Positions 46,906-58,128 of a DNA stretch of 64,000 nucleotides are shown here, in pieces (position 1 is the first letter of the stretch; every line of letters starts with the position of its first letter). This DNA is from Taiwanofungus camphoratus (taxonomy: Eukaryota; Basidiomycota; Agaricomycetes; Polyporales; Taiwanofungaceae). Where the stretch lies: positions 3,286,001 through 3,350,000 of the forward strand of contig CP021222.1 of the NCBI GenBank assembly GCA_003999685.1, given 5' to 3'. Both the position numbers and the translations under genes were made by a program. The notes under the pieces are model-generated. The model did not search any database, was not told the origin of the DNA, and saw nothing but the letters and a program-made list of their open reading frames with translations.

Positions 46906-47245
46906 TAGTTGTGTGTTCTGCGCAGTCAAGCTACACCAAGCTCATCTTGAAGTTGTAAAAGCGCTCAGACGAGTCGGCCAACTTCGTGGAGAACACCGTA
47001 AAAATGAGTCAACGACGAAAATAATATATTATAGATTTGCCACAAACAGTGTGGTTTGATTATGCTCCCCCTACAATTAATCTCAGAAGTATACTACAAC
47101 AAATACAGACAATGTTGCCTATGAACAATAATACACAATGCGATATGGAAACAGCAGGGATCATTGACAGAACGTTGAGCGTGGTAGTCCCAGCGAGGAC
47201 ATTCGTTATCGGACATTTAATTAGAATGATACAAGCACCTGGTCC
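46906..47245. other. Convergent 3' region
   Basis: AT-rich around 47.0-47.15 kb, as expected for two converging 3' ends. No gene seen. Confidence 0.5.
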
Positions 47246-48228
47246 TCAGAGGGCAGTGGCACTTGATTTAAACATCGGTTCAGGTGTGCCTGGACGAGAA
47301 GCTTCCGAATGTTCTGAGCGTGGCGGAGAAGCATAGCGAGGAAGCGTCTCGAGGGGTTTGGAGATGAGGAAGCCTGAGATGGGCACATTGTCAATGCAAT
47401 GCGTTTAGGGCACGATGCAAGCACGTACCTTTCAGCCCTGCAGTCTTTTCTCCCTGTCTGCCAAATCCAAACCCGGTCTTCCCGAACTCGTCTATAGCCC
47501 GGGCTCTCCCGCCATCACCCTTGAAGATGTTGGAGACAAAGGTAGATGCCGGCCGTGTAAAGGATGGTCGGAGATCAGATGATTTGGGCAGAACTCCCTT
47601 CGCTTCCTCACGCCACGACGTTATCGAGCGTTGAGCCTTTGCTTTCTCGCGGAAAACGAGTCCCAAAAGCATGTTGAGACAAGCGAGGGCGAAGAGGAAA
47701 AATCCCGTGACGAGCGTGAAGTCATCGACATGATGGGAAAGGATGGTGGCACCAATCAAACCCTGAATGATGCCGAGGGCACCGAGACCGAAGGTGCTTC
47801 CAAGCACAGGGAAGAAACGATCGAAGAACGCTGCTGGCCAGCCGATTTCAGAGAGAATGAGGACTATGACTTGAAAAATGATGAGCAGACGGTTGACTAC
47901 TGCCCAGAATATGCCAGCTGGCTGATTTGGAACGTCGCTATCTCTGTACGGGAGAGCCTCGTCAGCGGAAAAGCTACCTAGATGGAATTGGAAGATGCTT
48001 ACGGGATGTAATCACAATTTTGCATGTTAGTGCTATTTGGTTGTGACATGAATCGATTAAAAGCTTGCACATCTTCTACCATGACGAATATACTGCTGGC
48101 GAAGACGAGTAGTAAAGAAACGATGCTGAGGACGCGGACGGCATTGAGTCCAATAAAGATATCTGAAATTCGTGAGTCCGACTTTCGATGGACACAACAA
48201 GCAACTCACAAGCACGAGGTGGAAGCAT
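47246..48228 (-). CDS. Four-TM fungal membrane protein of unknown function
   Basis: Four exons. ATG at 48228 gives MLPPRAY, then TM1 (NAVRVLSIVSLLLVFASSIF), an extracellular or luminal loop with N-x-S/T sites, and TM2 (FWAVVNRLLIIFQVIVLILS). TM3 is GLGALGIIQGLIGATILS and TM4 is VTGFFLFALACLNMLLGLVF. A basic cytosolic tail follows (REKAKAQRSITSW) with FTRPASTFVSNIF and FGKTGFGFGRQGEKTAGLKGF. The joins use GTGAGT/TTTCAG, GTAAGC/GTACAG and GTACGT/TCTCAG and keep frame to the TGA at 47246-47248. It looks like a widely conserved basidiomycete membrane family; I cannot give a role. Confidence 0.75.
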
Positions 48229-49197
48229 CTTTATGAATGCAATAAGGAACGTCTATGCGGATCTGGTATTGAAGAAATGATACGGACAACCGGCCTTAGC
48301 GAGACTAGAAATGTATAGCGGTGTCCCAGCACCAGCAAATGAAGGTAGTAAGACCTGACCAGGAGGTTGTAAGTTAAGTACGTCGCGCGCTAAGTACCTT
48401 TATACTGTTGATCATAATTCATTATGTGTTTCTCTATTGTTTCTCTCGCCTGTGCAGACGGCAACATTGTTGACAGAACAATAGAGCGAACGACAACAAT
48501 TACCGTATTTGGCATGTAAAGAGCAAACAAACAGGTGGCAGGCTGCAGTCAGAGTATAACACCCAGGTGTGGCGTACTCAAGCCTCTGTTCATGAGCTGA
48601 TCATGTTGTATCCTTGTGGCCACCAATATCAATTATGCACACTTCGATCTCGTTTCATTCTTCTCGGTGACCAACAGTCGACAAGTACCTAGGCAAATCT
48701 CTCCCTTACTCGATCTGAGCTAGCAATGTGGTAGTACCCTCTCTTGTACACGAGAAGCTGCACGGCGTTGGTTCGCTAAGGCCCCAAATCTCGTCTCTCA
48801 GCGCCTGGATCTGTCATATGTATGATTCTAGATCAGTTGTCGCCATATCCACTCGGTTTAACTTCAATATCCTGTGGGTGGATAGCGAGACTGCTCAGGA
48901 AAAGTGGCATTTGGCATCATGCCGGAGTCGGCACACCGTATCAACACTTGACGACAATAACTTGATTCAGGAGACTGACTTTTTTTGGAGAGGAGCCTAA
49001 GTACGGAGCATTGACCAGGGAGAAGTAGCGTGTTCTAACACCCAATCAACCAGTCCGTCATAAATACATGTTCAAATCGAAAATAAGGCAGCGCTAAAAT
49101 GCGAAGACTACCTGTAAATGCGGAGCCAATAGTGTAGACAACCACAAAGATAAGGCCTAGCAGGGCGATGAAGTGTTAGGTTCTGCAGGTAACTAAA
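48229..49197. other. Intergenic region
   Basis: Short ORFs only. No motif, repeat or RNA gene seen. Confidence 0.45.
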
Positions 49198-50717
49198 TCA
49201 CTCCGTGTAAGCAGGTGGCGGCTCTGCATCATGAATATCATCGGATACAGCCTCTTCAGCCTTGCTTAATTGTGCTGACGATGGACTAATGTGACTGTAT
49301 TCGCTGTGTTGATGAATGAACGGGACCCTTTGTACTGGGCCAGCCGCAATGGAGGGTCCAGGAACCGGCGACTGTGCATTCGAGGGGCCAGCGACAAAAC
49401 TGGCACTACGTCCAGAGTGAAGGTAAATGGGGGCGTCTTTCAGTGCCACGACAGGTTGGACAAGGTCCGACTGACGGTTCGCTACTTGCAGTGGCGGCCG
49501 CCGCGTATCGCGAACATCACGGGAACTTGAAGCAGTGCCAGGAAGGCCGCTGAACTGCGGACCGCTGACGTACGAGCGAGAAAGGGTGCTTTGGGAAGTC
49601 CTAGAAAGAGCTGTAGGTAGCGGGGCTGCGTTCGTGATGGTCGGCAGCGAAGGACTTGTGGATCTAGGGGAGAAGCTTGGCACCGTGGAGTAATGTCCCT
49701 TAATCAACGGGGAATTGACGTGTGCAAAAGGGCGTGGCTCGCCATCAATTTCGACTCCCTCGCGACGCTTACGTCTTCGCACAATTTCCGTGTAGACCTC
49801 CTCACTCTTGGATATATTCTCGATATGCTTTTTGCGATGCCTATGGTGGAAGGTCAGATACCGACTGATGATTTTGAGCAATGTGATTACATACCAGCAC
49901 CATGAGAAAAGGAGAGCAAGGAGAGCCAATGCAGCGACTCCACCTGCAATTGCACCAGCGATAGTACCAGTGTTCGATGAGCCGCTATCACTTGTGACAG
50001 TCCCTGTGCCATCACTCGCACTTGCATTGGTAACTGGAGCGGCTATGGTGTATGTCGAGGTCAACTCTGTAGTTACGACAGATCCTCCAGACAGGGTCGA
50101 TGTTGACTCGTAGACGATAGTAGTCGGAATATATGAAGCCGCTGTTGTAGCCGCAGAGGAGCCTGTATTTAATGTAGGAGAAAATGCCGTCGACGGCGAT
50201 GAAGAGTGCAGTGTCGCAGAAAGAGAACTTGTCGAAGTAGGTGCGGCTGGTCCTGACTGACTACCAATGTTGCTACTAGGACATATCGATGCATACAAGG
50301 TTCCAATTGGCATAGTTTGAGTGAAAGGTAACGAGAGTATAATTGGGACCTGGACAGTGCTCTCCCCACCTATTCAACGCATACGGTAAACGTAGGCTGT
50401 CGGGACATAAGACTGAACACGGACCTCCAACAGTGCTGACACTGATCTTAGGTAGACATAAAGACCCATGCTGTAGCAGACCAGGCGTCGTAGTTGCGCA
50501 CAGTTCCGTTATAAAAGTCGAGATGGTTGGCTCCGCAGACGTGACCTTGTTGCTGAAACTTGTCGACAGACTGCTGCTAATAAGTGTGGTGTATCGCGTT
50601 GCTGTTGCGGATAAACACTCCATTACCGCCAGCGGGTAGGTTCGACTAGCGCCGCAATCGGTAGGAATTTCAACAGGCAAGACCAACGACGGAAGTAATG
50701 GGGAGTAAAGGCCTCAT
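49198..50717 (-). CDS. Single-pass membrane protein with Ser/Thr-rich ectodomain
   Basis: The start ATG at 50717 gives the signal-like MRPLLPITSVVGL. The continuation PVEIPTDCGASRTYPLAVMECLS is one base out of frame, so the start region has an apparent one-base insertion near 50680. An intron with donor GTCCGT joins STVGG to GESTVQVPIILSLPF. A Ser/Thr-rich, probably O-mannosylated stalk follows, then the membrane segment GTIAGAIAGGVAALALLALLFSW. The next intron splits the Trp codon after the TM. The cytosolic tail is basic (HRKKHIEN, RRRKRREG) then Ser/Pro-rich and ends EPPPAYTE. The layout resembles fungal Mid2/Wsc-type wall sensors, but no WSC domain is seen. Function inferred only from architecture. 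Confidence 0.68.
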
Positions 50718-51934
50718 GAAGCGGTTCACTCTATGCATGTTGTGTAAACAGAGGCGCATGGTTTCTTATTATACAGGTGTCCACTTCGAGGCAATCTCGA
50801 GGCTGAACGCTGATCTTGGGCCTGATGTCGTTCAACGCCTTCGAGGGCCACTTCTAAGACGCCTATGCTAACCGCCACTGATTCAGGATCGCTTCGGAAT
50901 TCTTGTATATTGATTTGCATGGCGACTACTATGAATTTTTTATACAATGAGTATGTGAACCGAAAGAGAGAGGGAATTAGAAGGACCTACCTCACCAAGG
51001 CCGCGTTTCAGCTCCCTATGTGCGCATGCACTGGGTGGGGGGTCCACTCTGGCATTACTTATCGTGCACCGATGTAGCGATTTGCGCGAATCAACGAGGC
51101 CCAAGGGAAAAGACAGCCCATTGGGACTCCATTAACGATTCCGGAATACCTGGATGCTGGTTACTGCAAATAGCGTAACGACATTTTGACGATGTCCGGC
51201 CGTGGCACCCAGTGTTCTGGTCCATGGACGATTGAATTGAGGTCATCGGTGAATTACGCTTCAGGCATCAGTGTGAAACCCGAAAGTGATTATCAGCTAC
51301 GTACATAGAGTCTGAAGCAGAAGACCTCATCTGGGCTTGCTGTTCATCGTACATAATGTATGCCCGGTATCACCGTACTCGTCGGGCCAACAATGGTGTC
51401 TTAGTAGAGTAACTAGTAGTCTCTTAAACAACTTCCTAAAACAAGCAGCATTTACATGAACGGTTGAATCTATGGTAGGAATTGCACCATGTAAATGCAT
51501 CAGCCCTATGTCCGACGGGAAAAAAACAAAAACAAACACTGCGAATCCCATGAGCAGTCCGTAAGAATTTCGTGCCAGTATCCACCACAAGGAGGCTACC
51601 CTACACGCATACTGAGGACCGCATAGCCCATACATTGATATAGATTATGAAACAGAGATTGAAGACGTATCCAACGGATCAGTCTGTATGCCTCTGCTAA
51701 GGCGGCGGAGCGCCCTTGAGCTTATTCCCGAGCCACAATTGGATCAATATAGTATTAGTCAAGGAGCGTAAAGGCACACAGAGGACCGGTAACAACAGAA
51801 GAAAAGAGGCACTGTCCGACATCCAACAGAAACAAACGAGTGTTCGGAGGCAGAAGCCAGTGGAAGAGGGTATCAAGTTTTGAACACCAAACATAACTCA
51901 TACGAGCCATGAAGAACACCGAGAAAAATCAGAT
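50718..51934. other. Intergenic region
   Basis: Contains the upstream flank of the membrane-protein gene and the 3' flank of the septin gene. No motif or repeat seen. Confidence 0.45.
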
Positions 51935-53209
51935 CTACGCTGCTGCTGCAGGTCGGGTCTGCTCTTTGAGTGCAAGTAGCTGTTTTGAACGGAAAGCCTC
52001 GTAGTGAATCTGCGCGGTCGTTTCGATGAGGTCTTGCAGATGAGTCCTGTTTAAGAAGAGTGAGTTTTACATCGATTGAAGACCGCCATATATGATCGAA
52101 CCTCGTAAGGAAGTTTCGTAGGTACACAAACTCGCAGTGTTTCTCATCCTCCACGTTGACAACGCCCCAACGGTTCTTGCGCCCACGCACAGACTTGCCG
52201 TCAACGATGACATCCCGCTCTGAGCCGACTACTGCAAAGGGGATCATGTTCTGCGTACTAATGTGAGACAGTCACGGGTCGAAATAGCTGCTTTCTCGCT
52301 TACTCTGATCTTCTCATTCAATTGAATTTCCTCCTCGTCGTTCTCATCTGTGTCGAAAGGATAGAGGCGAATGTTGTGATACAGCAACTCGGCCCGAACC
52401 TACCCCAAATAGTAAGTTGAGACATACGAGTTATCACTCTTGGAACTCACCTTTTGCTTGAATGCCTCTCTCTCCTCCAAGGTCAAACTGTCTGCCTTAG
52501 CGATGACAGGCACGACATTGACCACCTCGCTAAGTTTCTTCATGACGATGATGTCAATGGGGCGAAGTGAATGGCCAGTTGGATTGATGAAGAAGATGGC
52601 ACAGTGAATACGGGTGTCTTGTATATGACGGTCGCGCTGAGCTGTAAGCTCCTTGCGGAGGTACGCGCTGTGCTGGTCCTTGATATACTTCACAATCGGA
52701 TCCCAGCTTCATAATCAAAGAGGGCTGATGAGATTTACGACACGTCACATCGAGTAGGCAAACACACCAATTCTCGTTGTTGACTTGGTCACCATATCCA
52801 GGAGTGTCGACTATATTGAGCCGCAGCCTCACACCATTCTCAGCGATGACTGTAGAACTCTCAGACATTGCCATCAAACATGCTCATTGAGGAAGCCTAC
52901 CATGTGAAATGGCGTGAATCTCAGTAGTCTGCCGTACGGGCTCGTCGGCCTCTTTGCGTCCCTTCGAGTCGATCAAATGCGACGCAAAAATGGTGTTTAT
53001 CAACGTGGACTTCCCGAGACCCGTCTGACCTACGTACAGACAAACCGCTAATGAATTGCAAGTCACCAAGAAGAGCGCGGCAACATACCGACTACGATCA
53101 CGTTGAACTGGAAACCACGCTTCAAAAGCTTGTGCTCAATCTGCTGCGTGATTGTGTCGAAACCGACATACGAGTTAGCACGGATCTCTTCAACGGCGGC
53201 GGCGGCCAT
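51935..53209 (-). CDS. CDC10: Septin, CDC10 type
   Basis: Multiple short exons. The N-terminus is short (MAAAAVEEIRANSYVGFDTITQQIEHKLLKRGFQF). G1 is GQTGLGKST, formed across an intron; G3 is DTPGYGD; G4 is AKAD. Septin landmarks include NENCWDPIVKYIKDQHSAYL, RIHCAIFFINPTGHSL, IPFAVVGSERDV, RGRKNRWGVVNVED and the end RTHLQDLIETTAQIHYEAF. The lack of a C-terminal coiled coil and the SYVGFDTIT start match CDC10-group septins rather than CDC3, CDC11 or CDC12. It polymerises with other septins into filaments at septa and hyphal tips. Stop TAG at 51935-51937. Confidence 0.93.
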
Positions 53210-53599
53210 GGCTGAACTTGTCAATCGGCGGAAAAGACGGGCCACTAGGTAAAGTCGGTGAGAGCACGCCCCAGTTTTCGAGCCCAAAGTCCAATACCGT
53301 AGCCACGTGTAGAGTATTACCACGGTCAGTATGAAGTTCAGGCTCCGATTACCCTTTTTCGGCTTCTAATCGCCCTAGAATTCGCTTCTTATGCATACGA
53401 TCGATGCTTGCCTCCGAAACTTTTGCTACATTAGCTTAAGAAGTAAAATAATGTCTGGTCATCTTATATATACTTTCAGTCGTCCATCATGTATTGGGCA
53501 TATTGTGGTGTGGTATGTGTCGCATCCTTAAGTAGGTGTTCCTTCCTGTTATGTTGACCGGAGTTGTCTGCCTGCAGTCTATCGTAGGAGCTCTTTGAC
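53210..53599. other. Intergenic region upstream of the septin
   Basis: Septin promoter region and unassigned sequence. No other feature seen. Confidence 0.4.
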
Positions 53600-54911
53600 C
53601 AGACCGTAGATCATTTATGGGATGATATCCGATCGCTAACAGCATGCAGTCTGTTGTGTCGTGCACTGTTACCCTCCAGTCGGACACATCCCTTCTGAGT
53701 CGTAACGACCTGTATTACCGTTTTGAACGGTTGCTGGAGGATTCGTCGTACATCGCAAGATATGTCCGAAGATTGGTCCTTGACGCTTTCTTCTAGTGCG
53801 GATGCGTTCTGGAGTCGGTGGAATACCGTTATTGATCGCGAAGCTGCATAGGATTGATGAACTAGAGTTGAACAGCCTGTATTGGAGTTCATTTTTCAGC
53901 TTAATTCGAGCTTTCCCGTCTTTTTGCATTGCAGCTGACAAGACTCGAACGCCTGACGCTGTATCATGTCCACTTCGAGACATCCGTCAAGCTACAAGAA
54001 CTTCTCTTTGTAGCGGGAAGACTCCGCGAGCTTGGTCTTCGATCCGTGTAACGGAACTATTCATACCCGCCTGCATTTCACTTGGCTCAGGACGCCACAA
54101 GGTACGTATACTTGCAAGCTCTGTACATGGGCCCTGGGTCGCCTCCCAAGCGCATCACCGACTGGATTGAGCTCTGGCAGTGGCTCCAGTCTTCAAACAC
54201 CATGTATGCGTCTCAGAGATCGAGGTGAAACGGAGACTTTAGGAAATCTCATTTCTGCCTTGGGAGAGTCACTCGAGCGCAGCTCCATCGAGCTGCCAAA
54301 CGCAGTGGTGGCAGCTGATTAGTGTATATTAATCCATGTTAATTTGTCACTCGACTCAATCGCCATTCTGTAGCCTTGTCGTATAGTGACCTCAGTCTTG
54401 CGTATAACATGGAACTCCGTTCAGCACACTTTGACGGACTCGTTCTGCCTGACTACTGCACCTGACGGTTTCAGTGTTCCAGATCAAACCGCTTTGATTA
54501 CGAACAATCGAGACCTTGCTGCTCACTCGCCACACTAATGATTTATTCGCATTGAAGTGGTTATGCCTTGATCGAGTCCTCTCACAATCCCAATTCGTCG
54601 ACGTTGTTCTGACGTTCTATGTCGGTCTCGGGATCGATCCTGTGGACGGCCGGCATGTCGCAAACAAGGTTGTGCGCAGCCTTCCATCACTCTTTTTAGA
54701 ACGAGGTACGTTGTCGGTTGAGTGCTCATATAAATGGTGGGCTTTTTACACTCTTGGTAATCTCGGTGCTACACTCTGGGTGTCCAGGACCGGGTTGACG
54801 GGTTTTGATGATCTTCGGGATTGGCTGCTTTGTATCCAGGTTACTGTGCTGGAGTGGGGGGTTACCAATGGTGTAATCGAATGGTGGAGGCGAGAATTGC
54901 CTGCTACCTGA
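53600..54911 (+). pseudogene. Decayed F-box/LRR-like gene remnant (tentative)
   Basis: Coding-like fragments appear in order but in different frames and with stops: LNSLYWSSFFSLIRAFPSF near 53.87 kb, KLQELLFVAGRLRELGLRSV then a stop near 54.0 kb, ETETLGNLISALGESLERS at about 54.23-54.28 kb, and SQFVDVVLTFYVGLGID then SLFLERGTLSVE at about 54.59-54.72 kb. These resemble the C-terminal leucine-rich part of agaricomycete F-box-like proteins. No F-box and no consistent exon set were found, so a dead gene is the simplest reading. A badly spliced live gene cannot be excluded. Confidence 0.35.
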
Positions 54912-55615
54912 TTGAAATGTTTCCGGATGGACAAAGGTGAGAACCAGCCTGAAAAATCTGAGCACGGAATACCGGGTCGAGTGAGCGATTCCCATTATTA
55001 AAAAACTCGCTTCATGGGGCTGCAGGCTGTGCAAGGTGTTCCCCAATGGCCGCAAAAGTTGTCACAAATTAAAATGCACTGATGGTTCTCTCAAACGGTT
55101 ACTGTCCAATTTTGCGAAATCGGCTTGATCTTCCATTCTGACAGGTTGTGAGTCATTGACTCGCATCATGAATGTTAGAACATTTTACTCGTCGTACCAG
55201 AGACGTGCGACTGCCGCAGGGCTTGCATGCATATGCTGTTTAGAGAATCATGAATGCATCATTCCTGACGAACGAAGTAATCATTGATGTGGGCGTGAAA
55301 GGCGCGGATATTATATACACATATGCTTTCGTGATGTAGCCCGACCCGAGGGCCCCTTCGGCGGATTATGTTAAATGTGGTGAGGGACAGCTAACATGTA
55401 AATTAGTCGAATAACTTCGCTTAATCCAGTCGCACTCGACGCATGATAGAAAATTAAAAGCTGCAGCTCTTGCTGCTTCCACGGCCTTTAGTTCGTGATT
55501 GCCCCTCCTGGCTTCACCTTTTGGAGTTGTGCAAGACTTGGTACCGTGAAGAGATCGATCTGAGTGCACCGTACGTACGATCCTGTCGATCATTTTGAAT
55601 GAAAAGATCGCGATA
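54912..55615. other. Intergenic region
   Basis: AT-rich around 55.2-55.35 kb. No gene seen. Confidence 0.4.
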
Positions 55616-55729
55616 CTATCCCCCCAAGTCGGCACTTACGGGGATCTCGACCAAATCTTCAGCATTTGCGAAAGCCATCAAAAAGCGACTGCCGACTTGG
55701 GGGGGTGCCGAATACGTGGTTAGGGATAG
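55616..55729. mobile_element. Small TA-flanked MITE, 114 bp
   Basis: Ends CTATCC and GGATAG, flanked by TA on both sides (55614-55615 and 55730-55731). It carries a perfect internal 13 bp inverted repeat CCCCAAGTCGGCA / TGCCGACTTGGGG. The right end GGTGCCGAATACGTGGTTAG also occurs at about 34.67 kb, and the core TTTGCGAAAGCCAT recurs at 34.99 kb. TA target duplication suggests mobilisation by a Tc1/mariner- or similar transposase; no transposase is present. It lies about 210 bp upstream of the SH3 gene start. Confidence 0.7.
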
Positions 55730-55941
55730 TAGCGTTGCCATGACCCGTTCCCGTCTTCGAAACAAATTTAGCAAGTACTTATGTGTGTGATACATGCTTC
55801 CCACGTTCACACAACAAAGAGCTCATCGACGACGACGGGAACGACTTGACTCGACATTTATTTCTCGCTGTTACTTCGACAGATTCAACACAAATCCCCT
55901 CACGTTCTTTTAGACACAACATCGTGAATAGATTCACTTCC

Positions 55942-57306
55942 ATGCATTCTCAACACTTGCCTGCGGTGCGGGTCAGTCATCAAAAGCGCCGCCTTCCCGT
56001 TGTCTCTGATCTGTCCGACCTGGCTGCTCGTAACGACGACGTTCACACAGTTGTAGATGCACAGTCCAACGACAAGGTCACTGACTCCCTACTTACTCTG
56101 ACGGAGACAAGCGTCTCGCACGGCTCGACTGTGCTCAACACGGAGATCATTACTACACAGGTGCCTGTGCAGCCCAGCAGTTCGTCTTCGAGTGCGCCAT
56201 CGTCTAGGAGCTCTGAGCAATCGCATGCATCATCGTCTTCGTCATCATCTAGCGTACGTTCGAGCGGCTCGAGCGAGACTTCCTCAACTGCGAGGTCTTC
56301 CAGCGTATCTTCAGCGAGCAATACCTCTCGCCCATCTTCGAGTGTCCCTTCTTCTACAAACCAACCGTCCAGCTCAGGCCACGCCACAATTTCGAGTTAC
56401 TTTTCACTCCCTTCTGCGACACCCACACCATCGCCTGGGAATAATCAGGCGTCGTCTGAGTCTTCTCTGACAGGTGCTGGCACCAAGCCGAAGGGCCTCT
56501 CGGGTGGAGCAATTGGCGGCATCACTGCGGGCTCAGTGGCTGTCGTCCTCGCATTGCTTATATTTGTCGTCCGCAAACGCTTCTTCCACAGGAAAGAGCG
56601 TCGTTTGCACAAGTGGCTCCAGGAAACAACTCCCAGACCTGAGATAGACGCTTCTGAGAGAATGGGAGACCTGCCTTTCTCCAATGTTTCTTCTGATACC
56701 GCGAGCGCAAACGTTAACTTCACCCGTGATTTGAAACCGAGCTCACCAGTGGGCGGTGCAGGCATGCTCCAGGCGGACATGCGACCGATGCGGTCGTATG
56801 CCCCTTCTCGCACACAAACTCAATTCCAGCCGTCCGCTCCTCGGATGGCTCCTCCGCCGATTCCTTCCATCCCAGTCCCTCAGCCTCCTCCGATGTCTTA
56901 TAACAGCTTCAGCTCTTCCATGCCTGCAGGTGCTCCTAAGTTTCATCCAGCTTCGCTCACACCTGCGGTCCCGCTTGCACCTACCCCCACCAGTGGCGTC
57001 TCCTTTGCGCTCGTTCGTGCTGCGTTCATCCCAAGCCTACCGGATGAGCTGTCCGTTTCCGCGGGCGAGATGGTGCGTGTGATCACCGAGTACGACGACG
57101 GCTGGGCACTGTGTGCCAACTTGCAGGGCGAGCAAGGTGTTGTTCCCCTCGAGTGCTTGCAGCGCCAACGTGGAAATGTCAGCGGAGGCGCACCCACGCA
57201 AAGCCAACAGCAGACGTACCCCGGCCAAGGGACCGGAGATTGGAGGATGTCACAACGTGGGAACAGTCTATATTCTGCACAAGGTCCTGCCGTGATGCGG
57301 TATTGA
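55942..57306 (+). CDS. Single-pass membrane protein with cytosolic SH3 domain
   Basis: Single exon, 454 aa from the first ATG (55942); the frame is open further up but begins with GTG. An external Ser-rich stalk (about residues 70-190, long Ser runs) leads to the membrane segment GGAIGGITAGSVAVVLALLIFVV and a basic stop-transfer RKRFFHRKERR. Then come a Pro-rich linker (PPPIPSIPVPQPPP) and an SH3 domain near residues 355-410: ALVRAAFIPSLPDELSVSAGEMV, then DDGWALCANLQGEQGVVP. Membrane-anchored SH3 proteins in fungi (Sho1, Fus1) act in osmo-, polarity or mating signalling; this architecture with one TM is closest to Fus1-like proteins. No clear signal peptide precedes the stalk. Confidence 0.85.
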   Translation: MHSQHLPAVRVSHQKRRLPVVSDLSDLAARNDDVHTVVDAQSNDKVTDSLLTLTETSVSHGSTVLNTEIITTQVPVQPSSSSSSAPSSRSSEQSHASSSSSSSSVRSSGSSETSSTARSSSVSSASNTSRPSSSVPSSTNQPSSSGHATISSYFSLPSATPTPSPGNNQASSESSLTGAGTKPKGLSGGAIGGITAGSVAVVLALLIFVVRKRFFHRKERRLHKWLQETTPRPEIDASERMGDLPFSNVSSDTASANVNFTRDLKPSSPVGGAGMLQADMRPMRSYAPSRTQTQFQPSAPRMAPPPIPSIPVPQPPPMSYNSFSSSMPAGAPKFHPASLTPAVPLAPTPTSGVSFALVRAAFIPSLPDELSVSAGEMVRVITEYDDGWALCANLQGEQGVVPLECLQRQRGNVSGGAPTQSQQQTYPGQGTGDWRMSQRGNSLYSAQGPAVMRY

Positions 57307-58128
57307 CATCAGGTAGGTTTTATATCGGCAGCTTTCATTGGGGTGGCATTCGACTAATTTGCGCGGACGATTCATAGTTGTCTTGATTTCCGTTCCTTGA
57401 TTCGGAACTGTTTATTTCTACGTGATTTTTGAAAGATTCTTTTTCTCTGCTTGAGAGGAACTAAGAATGCGATCTACACGCTATATTTGATTTATAACCA
57501 ACAGTGCGCGTGCATACTATTGTGTAGCTGTAACTTGTACATGCACTCTATAGTCTTCCGCTGCGCAATCTGTTCCCCTTGATACGCCAAGTTGTAGCAG
57601 GACTCTTCTCCACTTTCTTTCGGGTTCGTATTCGGGTTTTGTATTTTGTATGTTCTCTTGTACCATTGATGCCAATACATAAGTCATCTGCAATAGCGGT
57701 AAGATACCACGTGAATAATACGGTGTATTGAGACTTTTATTGTTCTGGCCTGAAAAAAATGTACCATCTCAATTCTAGTCATCCCGTGTTAATTTGGGCA
57801 GAACGCATTGTCTAACAAGGCCGAGCACAGATGCATACATGAATATACAGGAGATTGCAAGGAATGAGGTAGTCCGATTAGACATATAGCACCGTGTGGC
57901 ATTTTGAATACTGTCTGTGCGACAAAGTGATAATCAATGCGGAAATCAAGAAGTCAACCTGATGACAGCAGGAAGGCGGTCTATGACTGAAAGACATTCA
58001 CCTGGAAAAGAAATATTTACTAGTATAAAGCCTTGCCTTCAAGTGGTGGACCGTGGCCAGCGGCCTAGCATCGGAAACGCCCGAAGTCACACTGATCTTC
58101 ATTTCATGAAGACTAGTTGGCACCAACA
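57307..58128. other. Intergenic region
   Basis: AT-rich 3' flank of the SH3 gene and promoter of the WD40 gene. No gene or repeat seen. Confidence 0.5.

Noticed and set aside
53920-53990. Possible tRNA on the minus strand (GTTCGAGTC resembling a B box)
   Set aside because: No A box, no cloverleaf and no complementary acceptor stem around it.
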